Below, piece by piece: positions 9,201 to 17,967 of a stretch of DNA of 64,000 bases. This stretch comes from Scandinavium sp036271055 (GTDB taxonomy: Bacteria; Pseudomonadota; Gammaproteobacteria; Enterobacterales; Enterobacteriaceae): NCBI RefSeq assembly GCF_036271055.1, contig NZ_DATBBJ010000100.1:62001-126000 (forward strand), read 5' to 3'. The position numbers and the translations under genes were made by a program. Below the pieces are notes generated by a model. It did no database searches. It was not told where the DNA came from and worked only from the letters and a program-made list of their open reading frames with translations. The first letter of the stretch is position 1; each line of letters begins with the position of its first letter.

Positions 9201-11182
9201 ATGGGGAACTGCGGGTGATGGCGCAAGCCTGGAACGCCGATGATTTCGGCAGCAGCGACAGCAAAGTCGTGGTTGCCGCACCGGTTATCGCCGAGCTGAA
9301 CACGCCACGCTTCCTGGCGAGTGGTGACAGCAGTCGCTTGACGCTGGACATCACCAACCTGACCGATAAACAGCAAACGCTGAATGTGCAACTGGCTGCC
9401 AGTGGTTTGTTGCAGTTACAAGGCTCACAGCCGCAGCCTATCAACCTTGAGCCGGGTGCGCGGATGACGCTGTTTATCCCGGTTAGCGCGCAGGATGGCT
9501 TTGGTGACGGAACTGTGCAGGCCACCGTCAGCGGTTTGACACTGCCGGGTGAAACGTTCACGCCGCTGCAAAAAGAGTGGAAGATTGGCGTACGTCCGGC
9601 CTTCCCGGCGCAAACCGTTAACTCCGGGATTGCGTTACAGCCAGGTGAAAGCTGGACGCCTCCGGCTTCTCATCTTCAAGGATTTATCCCCGAAACGCTG
9701 CAAAGCCAGTTGCTGTTCAGTGGTAAACCGCCGTTGAATCTGGGGCGCTATATCCGTGAACTGAAAGCCTACCCTTACGGGTGTCTGGAACAAACCGCCA
9801 GCGGCCTGTTCCCGCAGCTTTATACCAATGCTGAGCAGTTAAAAGCGTTAGGCATTGCTGGCGATAGCGACGAAAAACGCCGTGCCGCCGTGGATATCGG
9901 TATTGCACGTCTGCTGCAAATGCAGCGTGACGATGGCGGCTTTGCGCTTTGGGATAAAGAAGGGGCCGAAGAATATTGGCTTAGCGCCTATGTTATGGAC
10001 TTCCTGACCCGCGCAAGCGAGCAAGGTTACAGCGTTCCGGCCGATGCCATTACTCGCGGTAATAACCGCTTGTTGCGTTATTTGCAGGAGCCGGGGCTGA
10101 TGACCATTCGCTATACCGATGATAGCCAGACTAGCCGCTTTGCCGTGCAGTCCTATGCTGCATTGGTTCTTGCGCGTCAGCAGAAGGCACCGCTGGGTGC
10201 GCTGCGTGAAATCTGGGAGCGCCATGCGCAGGCGAAAGCAGGCTTGCCGTTGTTGCAACTAGGTGTGGCCCTGAAAGCGATGGGCGATGCTGCGCGCGGT
10301 GATGAGGCGATTGCGCTGGCGCAGAACACGCCGCGTCAGGATAAAAACAGCTGGATGGCAGATTACGGCAGCGAGCTTCGTGACAATGCACTGATGCTGA
10401 GCCTGCTGGAAGAAAACAAACTGCTTCCAGACGTGCAGAATACGTTGCTGAATACACTTTCGCAGCAAGCATTCGGCGAGCGCTGGCTGTCAACGCAGGA
10501 AATGAATGCATTGTTCCTGGCCGCAAAAGGTTTGCAAGATTTGCCGGGCAACTGGCAGGCAGAAACGTCGTTGCAGGCGGAGCCGCTGAGCGGCGATAAA
10601 GCGCAGTCTCGAAATGTAGATGCTGATCAACTGGCTACGCTCAGCGTGAAAAACACTGGCACAGAGCCGATGTGGCTGCGTCTCGACAGCAGTGGCTATC
10701 CGCAATATGCACCTGATCCTGCCAGTAATGTGCTGCAAATTGAACGTCAGTTCCTTGGGACCGACGGCCAACTGAAATCACTCTCTTCGCTGCGCAGTGG
10801 CGATCTGGTGTTGGTGCATTTGCAAATTAAAGCCAACCAGAATGTGCCTGATGCGCTGGTGGTTGATTTGTTACCTGCAGGTCTGGAGCTGGAAAACCAG
10901 AACCTGGCGAACAGCAGTGCCAGTCTGCAAGACAACGCAGGCGAGGTTCAGAACCTGCTCAATCAAATGCAGCAGGCCGATATTCAGCATATTGAATTCC
11001 GCGACGATCGCTTTGTTGCGGCAGTTGCGGTCAATCAAGGCCAGCCGGTGACTCTGGTGTATCTTGCACGCGCCGTTACGCCAGGCACGTATGCTGTACC
11101 TGTTTCACAGGTGGAATCGATGTATGTGCCGCAATGGCGCGCCACCGGTACTGCCGATGGGCCGCTGATTATCGTTCCGTAA
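6227..11182 (+). CDS. yfhM: Bacterial alpha-2-macroglobulin lipoprotein
   Basis: Very large (1651 residues) periplasmic protease trap. A signal peptide ends in the lipobox LVGC, giving lipidated Cys22. The thioester motif CLEQ is intact with Cys1186, so the protein should be able to bind attacking proteases covalently. The body holds the macroglobulin-like domains, a bait region and the C-terminal thioester and receptor-like domains. The start at 6227 follows an AGGGG site; an ATG four bases earlier is out of frame. It is followed after one base by pbpC, the pairing known for this family: the trap guards the periplasm while the synthase is thought to repair peptidoglycan. Confidence 0.97.
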   Translation: MKPYRLAALSFALLTALSLVGCDNNDKAQTVKPTASVADKPAKPAPAAPDAATLDKLAAQSKGKALTLIDASEVQLDGAATLVLTFSIPLNPAQDFSSRVHLVDKKTGKVDGAWELAPNLKELRMRHLEPKRNLVLTVDPDLVAVNKANFDKTYEQAIATRDVAPSVGFASRGSLLPGKVVAGLPVMALNVNNVDVNFFRIKPESLASFVSQWEYRSSLSNWESDELLKMADLVYTGRFDLNPERNTREKLLLPLSDIKPLQQAGVYVAVMNQAGHYTYSNAATLFTLSDIGVSAHRYHNRLDVFTQSLENGSAQSGIDVQLLNDKGQTLAQANSDAKGHVSLQTDKEAALLLARKDGQTTLLDLKLPALDLAEFDIAGAPGYSKQFFMFGPRDLYRPGETVIVNGLLRDSDGKPLPDQPVKLEVVQPDGQVVRTVMSKAVNGLYQFNWALDASAATGMWHVRASAGDNQKREWDFQVEDFMPERMALNLTPAKAPIAPDQDASFGVTGYYLYGAPANGNALQGKLFLRPLREAVTALPGFEFGDIAEENLSRTLDEVQIKLDGQGRGEVKTQSQWQESHSPLQVILQASLLESGGRPVTRRAEQAVWPANILPGIRPEFTSKAVYDYRTDTTTNQPMVDENSNAGFDIVYANAQGEKKAVSGLQVRLIRERRDYSWNWSDSEGWQSQYDQKDLVEGEQSLDLKADETGKVSFPVDWGSYRLEVKAPDETVSSVRFWAGYSWQDNSDGTGAARPDRVTMKLDKPSYKPGDTIKLHLSAPAAGKGYAMVESSEGPLWWQEIDVPAEGMDLSIPVDQKWNRHDLYLSTLVIRPGDKSKSATPKRAVGLLHLPLGDENRRLNLALETPQKMRPNQPLTVKIKASTKDGVLPKQVNVLVSAVDSGVLNITDYTTPDPWNAFFGQKRYGADIYDIYGQVIEGQGRLASLRFGGDGDELKRGGKPPVNHVTIVAQQAQPVTLDDKGEGTVTLPIGDFNGELRVMAQAWNADDFGSSDSKVVVAAPVIAELNTPRFLASGDSSRLTLDITNLTDKQQTLNVQLAASGLLQLQGSQPQPINLEPGARMTLFIPVSAQDGFGDGTVQATVSGLTLPGETFTPLQKEWKIGVRPAFPAQTVNSGIALQPGESWTPPASHLQGFIPETLQSQLLFSGKPPLNLGRYIRELKAYPYGCLEQTASGLFPQLYTNAEQLKALGIAGDSDEKRRAAVDIGIARLLQMQRDDGGFALWDKEGAEEYWLSAYVMDFLTRASEQGYSVPADAITRGNNRLLRYLQEPGLMTIRYTDDSQTSRFAVQSYAALVLARQQKAPLGALREIWERHAQAKAGLPLLQLGVALKAMGDAARGDEAIALAQNTPRQDKNSWMADYGSELRDNALMLSLLEENKLLPDVQNTLLNTLSQQAFGERWLSTQEMNALFLAAKGLQDLPGNWQAETSLQAEPLSGDKAQSRNVDADQLATLSVKNTGTEPMWLRLDSSGYPQYAPDPASNVLQIERQFLGTDGQLKSLSSLRSGDLVLVHLQIKANQNVPDALVVDLLPAGLELENQNLANSSASLQDNAGEVQNLLNQMQQADIQHIEFRDDRFVAAVAVNQGQPVTLVYLARAVTPGTYAVPVSQVESMYVPQWRATGTADGPLIIVP

Positions 11183-11183
11183 G

Positions 11184-13508
11184 ATGACATTTACGCGTCT
11201 CAAAAAATCCCGCTGGCTGAGGCTAGCGGGATTTCTCATTTTTATCTGGCTGGCGGCACTGATCGCCGATCGCCTCTGGCCGTTACCGCTTAATGAAGTT
11301 GCGCCTGCCCGTGTGGTCGTTGCCGAAGACGGGACGCCGCTTTGGCGTTTTGCCGATACCGAAGGTATCTGGCGCTATCCAGTGACGATCGATGACGTTT
11401 CCCCTCGCTACCTACAAGCGCTGATCCAGTATGAGGATCGCTGGTTCTGGGATCATCCCGGTGTGAATCCGCTGTCGGTGTTGCGCGCCGCATGGCAGGA
11501 TCTCACTGCCGGGCGGATCATTTCTGGCGGCAGTACCTTGACGATGCAGGTCGCGCGCCTGCTCGATCCGCATTCTCGTACCTTCGGGGGCAAGGTTCGC
11601 CAACTGTGGCGGGCGATCCAACTGGAATGGCATCTCGATAAACGCCAGATCCTGACGTTGTACCTGAATCGCGCCCCGTTTGGTGGCACGCTGCAAGGCA
11701 TTGGCGCGGCGAGCTGGGCTTATCTTGGCAAACCGCCACAACAACTGAGCTATTCAGAAGCCGCTCTTTTGGCCGTGCTGCCACAGGCGCCGAGCCGTCT
11801 GCGACCGGACCGCTGGCCTGAGCGTGCGCAGGCCGCTCGCGACAAAGTATTGGAGCGAATGCTGACGCAAGGCGTGTGGTCGAAACAGGTTGTGAAAGAA
11901 GCCCGACAGGAACCGGTATGGCTTTTCCCGCGACAAATGCCGCAGTTAGCCCCGCTGTTCTCCCGTCGTGTTTTGGCGAGCAGTCGCAGTGAAAAAGTGG
12001 TCACTACGCTGGACGCTTCTTTACAGCGTCAGCTTGAAGAGCTGGCATTGAACTGGAAATCACGTCTGCCGCCGCGCAGTTCGTTGGCAATGATTGTCGT
12101 CGATCACACCAATATGAAAGTGCGCGGCTGGGTTGGGTCGGTGGATATCAGTGACGACAGCCGCTTTGGTCATGTTGACATGGTGAGCGCGGTGCGTTCG
12201 CCAGGGTCGGTGCTTAAGCCCTTTATTTACGGGCTGGCAATGGATGACGGGCTGATCCATCCCGCCTCTCTGCTTCAGGACGTGCCGCGCCGTTTTAGCG
12301 ATTATCGCCCGGGTAATTTCGACAGCGGTTTCCATGGCCCCGTCAGTATGAGCGATGCTCTGGTTCGATCATTGAATCTTCCGGCGGTACAGGTGCTGGA
12401 AGCCTACGGGCCGAAACAGTTTGCCGCGCGTTTGCGTAATGCCGGATTGCCGCTGATCCTGCCTAACGGCGCAGAACCGAATTTGTCGCTGATCCTGGGT
12501 GGTGCTGGGGCGCGACTGGCGGATATTACCGCTGCGTATAGCGCATTCGCCCGTCATGGGCAGGCAGGGCGCTTACGCTTGTTGCCAGGTGATCCTTTGA
12601 TCGAACGGCCACTTTTGTCGCCAGGATCGGCATGGATTATTCGTCGGATCCTCGCGGGCGAAGATCAACCTCTGCCAGACGGTTCGCTACCCGCAGTCGT
12701 GCCGCTGGCGTGGAAAACCGGAACCAGTTACGGGTATCGTGATGCATGGGCTATCGGCATTAATGCCCGTTATGTGATTGGGATCTGGACAGGTCGTCCG
12801 GACGGCACCCCTGTAGTCGGGCAATTTGGTTTTATCAGCGCAATCCCGTTACTGAATCAGGTCAGCAATATGCTGCTCTCCCGCGCCGCGTCGGCGAAAA
12901 GCGGGCTACCTTCTGACCCACGGCCCGCATCAGTGAGTTCAGGTACAATCTGCTGGCCAGGCGGTCAGTCTTTACCAGAGGGTGACAGTAACTGTCGCCG
13001 TCGCTTATCAAGCTGGCTGCTCGACAACAGTCAACCGCCTACACTGTTGCTGCCGGGGCAGGACGGTTTACGTGGGATCCGTTTCCCGGTATGGCTGGAT
13101 GCGCAGGGGCAACGCGTCGCCGCAGATTGTCCTGGTGCGAAACAAACCACGCTTGATGTCTGGCCGCTGCCGCTAGAGCCGTGGTTGCCCGCAGGTGAAC
13201 GCCGGGCTGCCCGTCTGCCTGCTGCATCCAAAACTTGTCCGCCATTACACCAACAGGATCTTATTCCATTGACCCTCTCCGGAGTGCGTGATGGGGCGAT
13301 CATCAAACGTCTGCCGGGTGAAAAGCAGGTGGCGCTGGCGCTACAAACTTACGGTGGGGAAGGACGACGCTGGTGGTTTATCAATGGCGAACCGACCGAA
13401 AACACTGGCCCTAACGTGACATTGAATCTGAATAAAGCCGGGGACTATCAACTGGTGGTGATGGATGAGGCCGGACAAGTTGTGGCATTAAGTTTTACTC
13501 TGCAATAG
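11184..13508 (+). CDS. pbpC: Penicillin-binding protein 1C
   Basis: Bifunctional peptidoglycan synthase of 774 residues anchored by one N-terminal membrane segment (about residues 12-30). The glycosyltransferase domain has the catalytic Glu84 in QYEDRWFWDHPG and the GGSTLTMQ motif. The transpeptidase domain has the SVLK box with Ser342, an SLN motif and KTGTS. The C-terminal extension ends in the BiPBP_C type domain found in PBP1C. It starts one base after yfhM, so the two are translationally coupled. Confidence 0.97.
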   Translation: MTFTRLKKSRWLRLAGFLIFIWLAALIADRLWPLPLNEVAPARVVVAEDGTPLWRFADTEGIWRYPVTIDDVSPRYLQALIQYEDRWFWDHPGVNPLSVLRAAWQDLTAGRIISGGSTLTMQVARLLDPHSRTFGGKVRQLWRAIQLEWHLDKRQILTLYLNRAPFGGTLQGIGAASWAYLGKPPQQLSYSEAALLAVLPQAPSRLRPDRWPERAQAARDKVLERMLTQGVWSKQVVKEARQEPVWLFPRQMPQLAPLFSRRVLASSRSEKVVTTLDASLQRQLEELALNWKSRLPPRSSLAMIVVDHTNMKVRGWVGSVDISDDSRFGHVDMVSAVRSPGSVLKPFIYGLAMDDGLIHPASLLQDVPRRFSDYRPGNFDSGFHGPVSMSDALVRSLNLPAVQVLEAYGPKQFAARLRNAGLPLILPNGAEPNLSLILGGAGARLADITAAYSAFARHGQAGRLRLLPGDPLIERPLLSPGSAWIIRRILAGEDQPLPDGSLPAVVPLAWKTGTSYGYRDAWAIGINARYVIGIWTGRPDGTPVVGQFGFISAIPLLNQVSNMLLSRAASAKSGLPSDPRPASVSSGTICWPGGQSLPEGDSNCRRRLSSWLLDNSQPPTLLLPGQDGLRGIRFPVWLDAQGQRVAADCPGAKQTTLDVWPLPLEPWLPAGERRAARLPAASKTCPPLHQQDLIPLTLSGVRDGAIIKRLPGEKQVALALQTYGGEGRRWWFINGEPTENTGPNVTLNLNKAGDYQLVVMDEAGQVVALSFTLQ

Positions 13509-13604
13509 GTACACTTTCAGTCACTTAGTCAGGTGTGTTGCTAATAATCATCTTATTTTAACAAAATGTTACCTTCATCCATATGCAGAGTCTTTATTGC
13601 TCAC

Positions 13605-13610
13605 TATAAT
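13605..13610 (+). promoter_or_regulatory. Probable -10 of the ndk promoter
   Basis: A perfect TATAAT at 13605-13610, 61 bases before the ndk ATG, in an AT-rich gap after pbpC. The -35 region 17 bases upstream (TATGCA) is a weak match. Transcript start would be near 13617. Confidence 0.5.
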
Positions 13611-13671
13611 GCGCGCCAGGTCATACACCCCGTATGCACGCACAACAACAGAATATCGATTAGAGGTTATC

Positions 13672-14103
13672 ATGACTATTGAACGTACTTTTTCCATCAT
13701 CAAGCCGAACGCGGTGGCAAAAAACGTTATTGGCAACATCTTTGCGCGCTTTGAAGCTGCAGGGTTCAAGATTGTCGGTACTAAAATGCTGCACCTGACC
13801 GTTGAGCAAGCTCGCGGTTTCTACGCTGAACACGACGGCAAACCTTTCTTCGACGGTCTGGTTGAGTTCATGACCTCCGGCCCAATCGTTGTTTCCGTAC
13901 TGGAAAGCGAAAATGCAGTACAGCGTCACCGTGACCTGATGGGCGCAACTAACCCGGCAAACGCGCTGGCTGGCACTCTGCGTGCTGACTACGCTGACAG
14001 CTTCACCGAAAACGGCACCCACGGTTCCGATTCCGTTGAATCCGCTCAGCGTGAAATCGCTTACTTCTTCGCAGAAGGCGAAGTGTGCGCGCGTACCCGT
14101 TAA
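13672..14103 (+). CDS. ndk: Nucleoside diphosphate kinase
   Basis: Transfers the gamma phosphate between nucleoside triphosphates and diphosphates through a phosphohistidine, balancing NTP and dNTP pools. The product is 143 residues, the E. coli length. The active-site His117 sits in NGTHGSDS near the C-terminus. The upstream-open frame extends to 13597, but the start MTIERTFSIIK at 13672, preceded by TAGAGGT, matches the family. It stands as its own unit with a promoter-like TATAAT upstream and a strong terminator downstream. Confidence 0.98.
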   Translation: MTIERTFSIIKPNAVAKNVIGNIFARFEAAGFKIVGTKMLHLTVEQARGFYAEHDGKPFFDGLVEFMTSGPIVVSVLESENAVQRHRDLMGATNPANALAGTLRADYADSFTENGTHGSDSVESAQREIAYFFAEGEVCARTR

Positions 14104-14176
14104 TCGGGGATTACACTTTATTTTGCTGATGCCGCGTGCAGACGTGGCATCCGTGCACCAAAATTTGTACAATGCA

Positions 14177-14220
14177 ACGCCCCCGGACGAGCAGACTGCT
14201 CACCGGGGCGTTTCTTTTTC
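14177..14220 (+). terminator. Terminator after ndk
   Basis: Stem formed by ACGCCCCCGG and CACCGGGGCG with an inner GAGCAG/CTGCTC pairing, followed by TTTCTTTTTC. A typical intrinsic terminator separating ndk from rlmN. Confidence 0.85.
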
Positions 14221-14266
14221 AACCCTCCAGGGGCCATAACGTGTAATAACGAGGCCGGAAAAAATT

Positions 14267-15433
14267 ATGTCTGAATTAGTTAATACCAGTGAAGTCATCA
14301 CACCTGCGGTGCCCAATAAAGATGCCAAAATCAATCTGCTAGATTTAAATCGTCAGCAGATGCGCGAGTTTTTCAACAACTTAGGTGAAAAGCCGTTCCG
14401 CGCCGATCAGGTGATGAAGTGGTTGTATCACTACTGCTGTGATGACTTTGATGAGATGACTGACATCAATAAAGTCCTGCGCGGTAAGCTCAAAGAAGTC
14501 GCTGAAATTCGTGCTCCGGAAGTCGTGGAAGAGCAGCGTTCTTCAGACGGCACCATCAAATGGGCTATCGCCGTGGGCGATCAGCGCGTTGAAACGGTTT
14601 ATATTCCTGAAGACGATCGCGCCACTCTGTGCGTGTCTTCACAGGTCGGCTGTGCGCTGGAGTGTAAATTCTGTTCCACAGCGCAGCAGGGCTTTAACCG
14701 TAACCTGCGCGTTTCGGAAATTATTGGCCAGGTCTGGCGTGCGGCGAAAATTATCGGCGCACAGAAAAAAACCGGCGTGCGTCCGATCACCAACGTGGTG
14801 ATGATGGGCATGGGTGAGCCACTGCTCAATCTGACGAACGTGGTTCCCGCGATGGAAATCATGCTCGATGATTTCGGTTTCGGGCTGTCTAAACGTCGCG
14901 TTACGCTCTCAACTTCAGGTGTTGTGCCTGCGCTTGATAAACTCGGTGATATGATTGATGTCGCGCTGGCGATTTCACTGCACGCGCCGAATGATGAAAT
15001 CCGTGACGAGATTGTACCGATTAACAAAAAGTACAATATCGAGACATTCCTTGGTGCCGTACGTCGTTATCTGGAAAAATCTAACGCCAATCAGGGCCGC
15101 GTAACCATCGAATATGTCATGCTCGACCACGTCAACGATGAAACCGATCACGCGCATCAGCTTGCCGAACTGTTGAAAGACACGCCTTGTAAGATAAACC
15201 TGATCCCATGGAACCCGTTCCCGGGTGCGCCGTATGGCCGCAGTTCTAATAGCCGAATCGACCGTTTCTCCAAAGTTTTGATGGGCTATGGCTTTACCAC
15301 GATTGTGCGCAAAACCCGCGGCGACGATATTGATGCCGCCTGTGGTCAGTTGGCAGGCGATGTTATCGACCGTACCAAGCGTACGATGCGTAAACGCATG
15401 CAGGGTGAACCTATCGCGGTAAAAGCAGTCTGA
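14267..15433 (+). CDS. rlmN: RlmN, dual-specificity 23S rRNA A2503 / tRNA A37 C2-methyltransferase
   Basis: Radical SAM enzyme that methylates C2 of adenosine 2503 in 23S rRNA and of A37 in a set of tRNAs. The product is 388 residues. The radical SAM cluster motif CALECKFC gives Cys129, Cys133 and Cys136. The two mechanistic cysteines are present: Cys122 (in LCVSS) and Cys359 (in DAACGQL), each offset by four from E. coli. The GMGEPL motif for SAM binding is also seen. Its start lies after a GAGG site. No partner gene is needed. Confidence 0.98.
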   Translation: MSELVNTSEVITPAVPNKDAKINLLDLNRQQMREFFNNLGEKPFRADQVMKWLYHYCCDDFDEMTDINKVLRGKLKEVAEIRAPEVVEEQRSSDGTIKWAIAVGDQRVETVYIPEDDRATLCVSSQVGCALECKFCSTAQQGFNRNLRVSEIIGQVWRAAKIIGAQKKTGVRPITNVVMMGMGEPLLNLTNVVPAMEIMLDDFGFGLSKRRVTLSTSGVVPALDKLGDMIDVALAISLHAPNDEIRDEIVPINKKYNIETFLGAVRRYLEKSNANQGRVTIEYVMLDHVNDETDHAHQLAELLKDTPCKINLIPWNPFPGAPYGRSSNSRIDRFSKVLMGYGFTTIVRKTRGDDIDAACGQLAGDVIDRTKRTMRKRMQGEPIAVKAV

Positions 15434-15441
15434 CAGACCGT

Positions 15442-15469
15442 ACCCCATACACGTTTTTCTGTATGGGGT
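15442..15469 (+). terminator. Hairpin after rlmN
   Basis: Perfect nine-base inverted repeat ACCCCATAC / GTATGGGGT around a ten-base loop, followed by CTAAAATGTTT rather than a T run. It may end or stabilise the rlmN message. The remainder of the 265-base gap up to rodZ holds no recognisable gene. Confidence 0.5.
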
Positions 15470-15698
15470 CTAAAATGTTTAAGGAATAACCGAAACGCAC
15501 TGATCCGATTAATAATTACGGTGCGTTTCTGCCCGGTTTGAGGCAGTATGTAACGAAGCAACAATAAGTTAGCCTGATGTATCAAAGGCAAGCCGAACAG
15601 GTTGATACTGTCTGTCAAATGACGGGCAATGAGATGTTTCGCGGTGGTGGATAATTCCGCCACAGGACCTTAAATTTACGTACCAGCAGCTGTAGCGA

Positions 15699-16724
15699 AT
15701 GAATACTGAAGCCACTCAAGACTCACAAGCAGCACAAAGCACGGGGACGCGTCTGCGTAACGCCCGTGAACAACTCGGACTCAGCCAGCAAGCTGTCGCT
15801 GAACGCTTATGCCTGAAGGTTTCCACGGTTCGCGATCTTGAAGACGATACAATGCCTGCGGATCTCGCTTCAACCTTCCTGCGTGGCTATATCCGTTCCT
15901 ATGCTCGCCTTGTTCATATCCCTGAAGAAGAGCTTTTGCCAATCCTCGAGAAAGAGGTTCCGGTTCGTGCGGCTAAAATGGCGCCGATGCAGAACATGTC
16001 TCTGGGCAAGCGCCGTAAAAAGCGTGATGGCTGGCTGATGAGCTTCACCTGGCTGGTTTTGTTTGTGGTCATTGGTCTGACTGGCGCGTGGTGGTGGCAA
16101 AACCATAAAGCGCAGCAGGAAGAGATCTCCACGATGGCCGATCAATCCAGCGCAGAATTGAATGCGAACGACAGCAGCAATGGTCAGAGTGTTCCACTGG
16201 ATACCAGTGGTGCACAGGACCAGGCGCCTGACGCGACAGCGGATAATTCGCAAGCTGCGCCAGATGCTAACGCAACGGCTCCGGCCGTAACCGCACAGAC
16301 AGCACCTGAACAAACCGCGCCTGCGGTGTCTCCGGACGCTCAAAGCAATGCGGTGGTTTCACCTTCTCAGGCAAATGTCGACAATACCGCGACAGCGCCA
16401 GCAAACCCTGAGGCTCCACTACCGACCGATCAGGCCGCAGTCACGCCAACGGCTGGCGCCAATGCGCTGGTGATGAATTTCAACGCTGACTGCTGGCTGG
16501 AAGTGAGCGACGCTACCGGTAAAAAACTGTTCAGCGGTTTGCAGCGCAAAGATGGCACACTCAATTTAGACGGTCAGGCACCGTATAAACTTAAAATCGG
16601 TGCGCCGTCTGCAGTACAAATTCAGTTCCAGGGTAAACCTGTCGACCTGAGCCGCTTTATCAGAACAAACCAGGTTGCACGTCTGACCCTGAATGCTGAA
16701 GAATCAGCGCCACAGGCTCAGTAA
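15699..16724 (+). CDS. rodZ: RodZ, cytoskeletal membrane protein
   Basis: Links MreB filaments to the elongation machinery and helps keep rod shape. The product is 341 residues: an N-terminal helix-turn-helix fold that binds MreB (about residues 15-85), a basic stretch KRRKKR at 104-109, one membrane segment (112-133), then a long low-complexity periplasmic linker rich in Ala, Pro, Thr and Gln, and a C-terminal beta domain (about 255-330). It is followed 26 bases later by ispG, the usual arrangement. Confidence 0.97.
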   Translation: MNTEATQDSQAAQSTGTRLRNAREQLGLSQQAVAERLCLKVSTVRDLEDDTMPADLASTFLRGYIRSYARLVHIPEEELLPILEKEVPVRAAKMAPMQNMSLGKRRKKRDGWLMSFTWLVLFVVIGLTGAWWWQNHKAQQEEISTMADQSSAELNANDSSNGQSVPLDTSGAQDQAPDATADNSQAAPDANATAPAVTAQTAPEQTAPAVSPDAQSNAVVSPSQANVDNTATAPANPEAPLPTDQAAVTPTAGANALVMNFNADCWLEVSDATGKKLFSGLQRKDGTLNLDGQAPYKLKIGAPSAVQIQFQGKPVDLSRFIRTNQVARLTLNAEESAPQAQ

Positions 16725-16750
16725 CAGACGCGTAACGCGGGAGATTTTAC

Positions 16751-17872
16751 ATGCATAACCAGGCTCCGATTCAACGTAGAAAATCCACACGTATTTACGT
16801 TGGTAACGTGCCAATCGGCGATGGGGCACCTATCGCCGTCCAGTCTATGACCAACACGCGTACCACTGATGTGGCAGCGACGGTCAATCAGATTAAAGCC
16901 CTTGAGCGCGTCGGCGCGGATATCGTCCGTGTTTCCGTTCCAACCATGGATGCGGCAGAAGCGTTCAAGCTTATCAAGCAACAGGTTAACGTCCCGCTGG
17001 TGGCCGATATTCACTTCGACTATCGCATTGCGCTGAAAGTGGCTGAATATGGCGTTGACTGCCTGCGTATCAATCCCGGCAATATCGGCAGCGAAGAACG
17101 CATTCGTATGGTTGTCGACTGCGCCCGTGACAAAAATATTCCTATCCGCATCGGCGTAAATGCCGGATCGCTGGAAAAAGATCTGCAAGAGAAGTATGGC
17201 GAGCCGACGCCACAAGCGTTGCTGGAATCTGCCATGCGTCATGTCGATCATCTCGATCGTCTGAACTTCAGTCAATTCAAAGTCAGCGTAAAAGCCTCTG
17301 ATGTGTTCCTGGCTGTGGAATCTTATCGCCTGCTGGCTAAGCAGATTGATCAGCCACTGCATTTAGGGATCACCGAAGCGGGCGGCGCACGTGCCGGTTC
17401 TGTAAAATCGGCGGTTGGCCTCGGTTTACTCCTTTCCGAAGGGATCGGCGACACCCTGCGTATTTCACTGGCGGCAGATCCTGTCGAAGAGATCAAAGTC
17501 GGTTTCGATATTCTTAAGTCTTTGCGTATCCGCGCTCGCGGGATCAACTTCATTGCCTGTCCGACCTGTTCGCGCCAGGAATTTGACGTGATCGGCACCG
17601 TGAATGCGCTGGAACAACGCCTGGAAGACATCATTACGCCGATGGATGTTTCAATCATCGGTTGTGTGGTCAACGGTCCGGGTGAAGCACTGGTTTCAAC
17701 GCTCGGCGTCACTGGCGGCAACAAGAAAAGCGGCCTGTATGAAGACGGCGTGCGTAAAGATCGCCTCGACAACGACGACATGATTAGCCAGCTTGAAGCG
17801 CGTATTCGTGCCAAGGCGAGCATTCTCGACGAAGCCCGTCGTATCGACGTCCAGCAGGTTGACGCAAAATAA
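16751..17872 (+). CDS. ispG: IspG, 4-hydroxy-3-methylbut-2-enyl diphosphate synthase (flavodoxin)
   Basis: Iron-sulfur enzyme of the MEP isoprenoid pathway that reductively opens ME-cPP to HMBPP. The product is 373 residues. The [4Fe-4S] ligands are seen as Cys270 and Cys273 in CPTC and Cys305 in IIGCVVNGPGEA, with Glu312 as the fourth ligand. The N-terminal part is the TIM barrel. Followed by a promoter and hairpin region before hisS. Confidence 0.98.
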   Translation: MHNQAPIQRRKSTRIYVGNVPIGDGAPIAVQSMTNTRTTDVAATVNQIKALERVGADIVRVSVPTMDAAEAFKLIKQQVNVPLVADIHFDYRIALKVAEYGVDCLRINPGNIGSEERIRMVVDCARDKNIPIRIGVNAGSLEKDLQEKYGEPTPQALLESAMRHVDHLDRLNFSQFKVSVKASDVFLAVESYRLLAKQIDQPLHLGITEAGGARAGSVKSAVGLGLLLSEGIGDTLRISLAADPVEEIKVGFDILKSLRIRARGINFIACPTCSRQEFDVIGTVNALEQRLEDIITPMDVSIIGCVVNGPGEALVSTLGVTGGNKKSGLYEDGVRKDRLDNDDMISQLEARIRAKASILDEARRIDVQQVDAK

Positions 17873-17876
17873 CGTA

Positions 17877-17906
17877 TTGGGAAGCGGCGCGCTTCCCGTG
17901 TATGAT
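17877..17906 (+). promoter_or_regulatory. Probable hisS promoter
   Basis: TTGGGA (17877-17882) and TATGAT (17901-17906) with an 18-base spacer, matching sigma70 elements at 4/6 and 5/6. The start point would fall near 17913, at the foot of the hairpin that follows. Confidence 0.5.
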
Positions 17907-17946
17907 TGAACCCGCAGGCGCTACCTAAGCGTCAGGGTTCATTTTT
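17907..17946 (+). terminator. Terminator-like hairpin just before hisS
   Basis: TGAACCC at 17907 pairs with GGGTTCA ending at 17941, with an inner GGCGC/GCGT helix, followed by TTTTT. It ends only 21 bases before the hisS GTG. It may stop ispG transcription, attenuate hisS, or both. Confidence 0.6.
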
Positions 17947-17967
17947 GTATCTATAAAGAGAAAAAAC

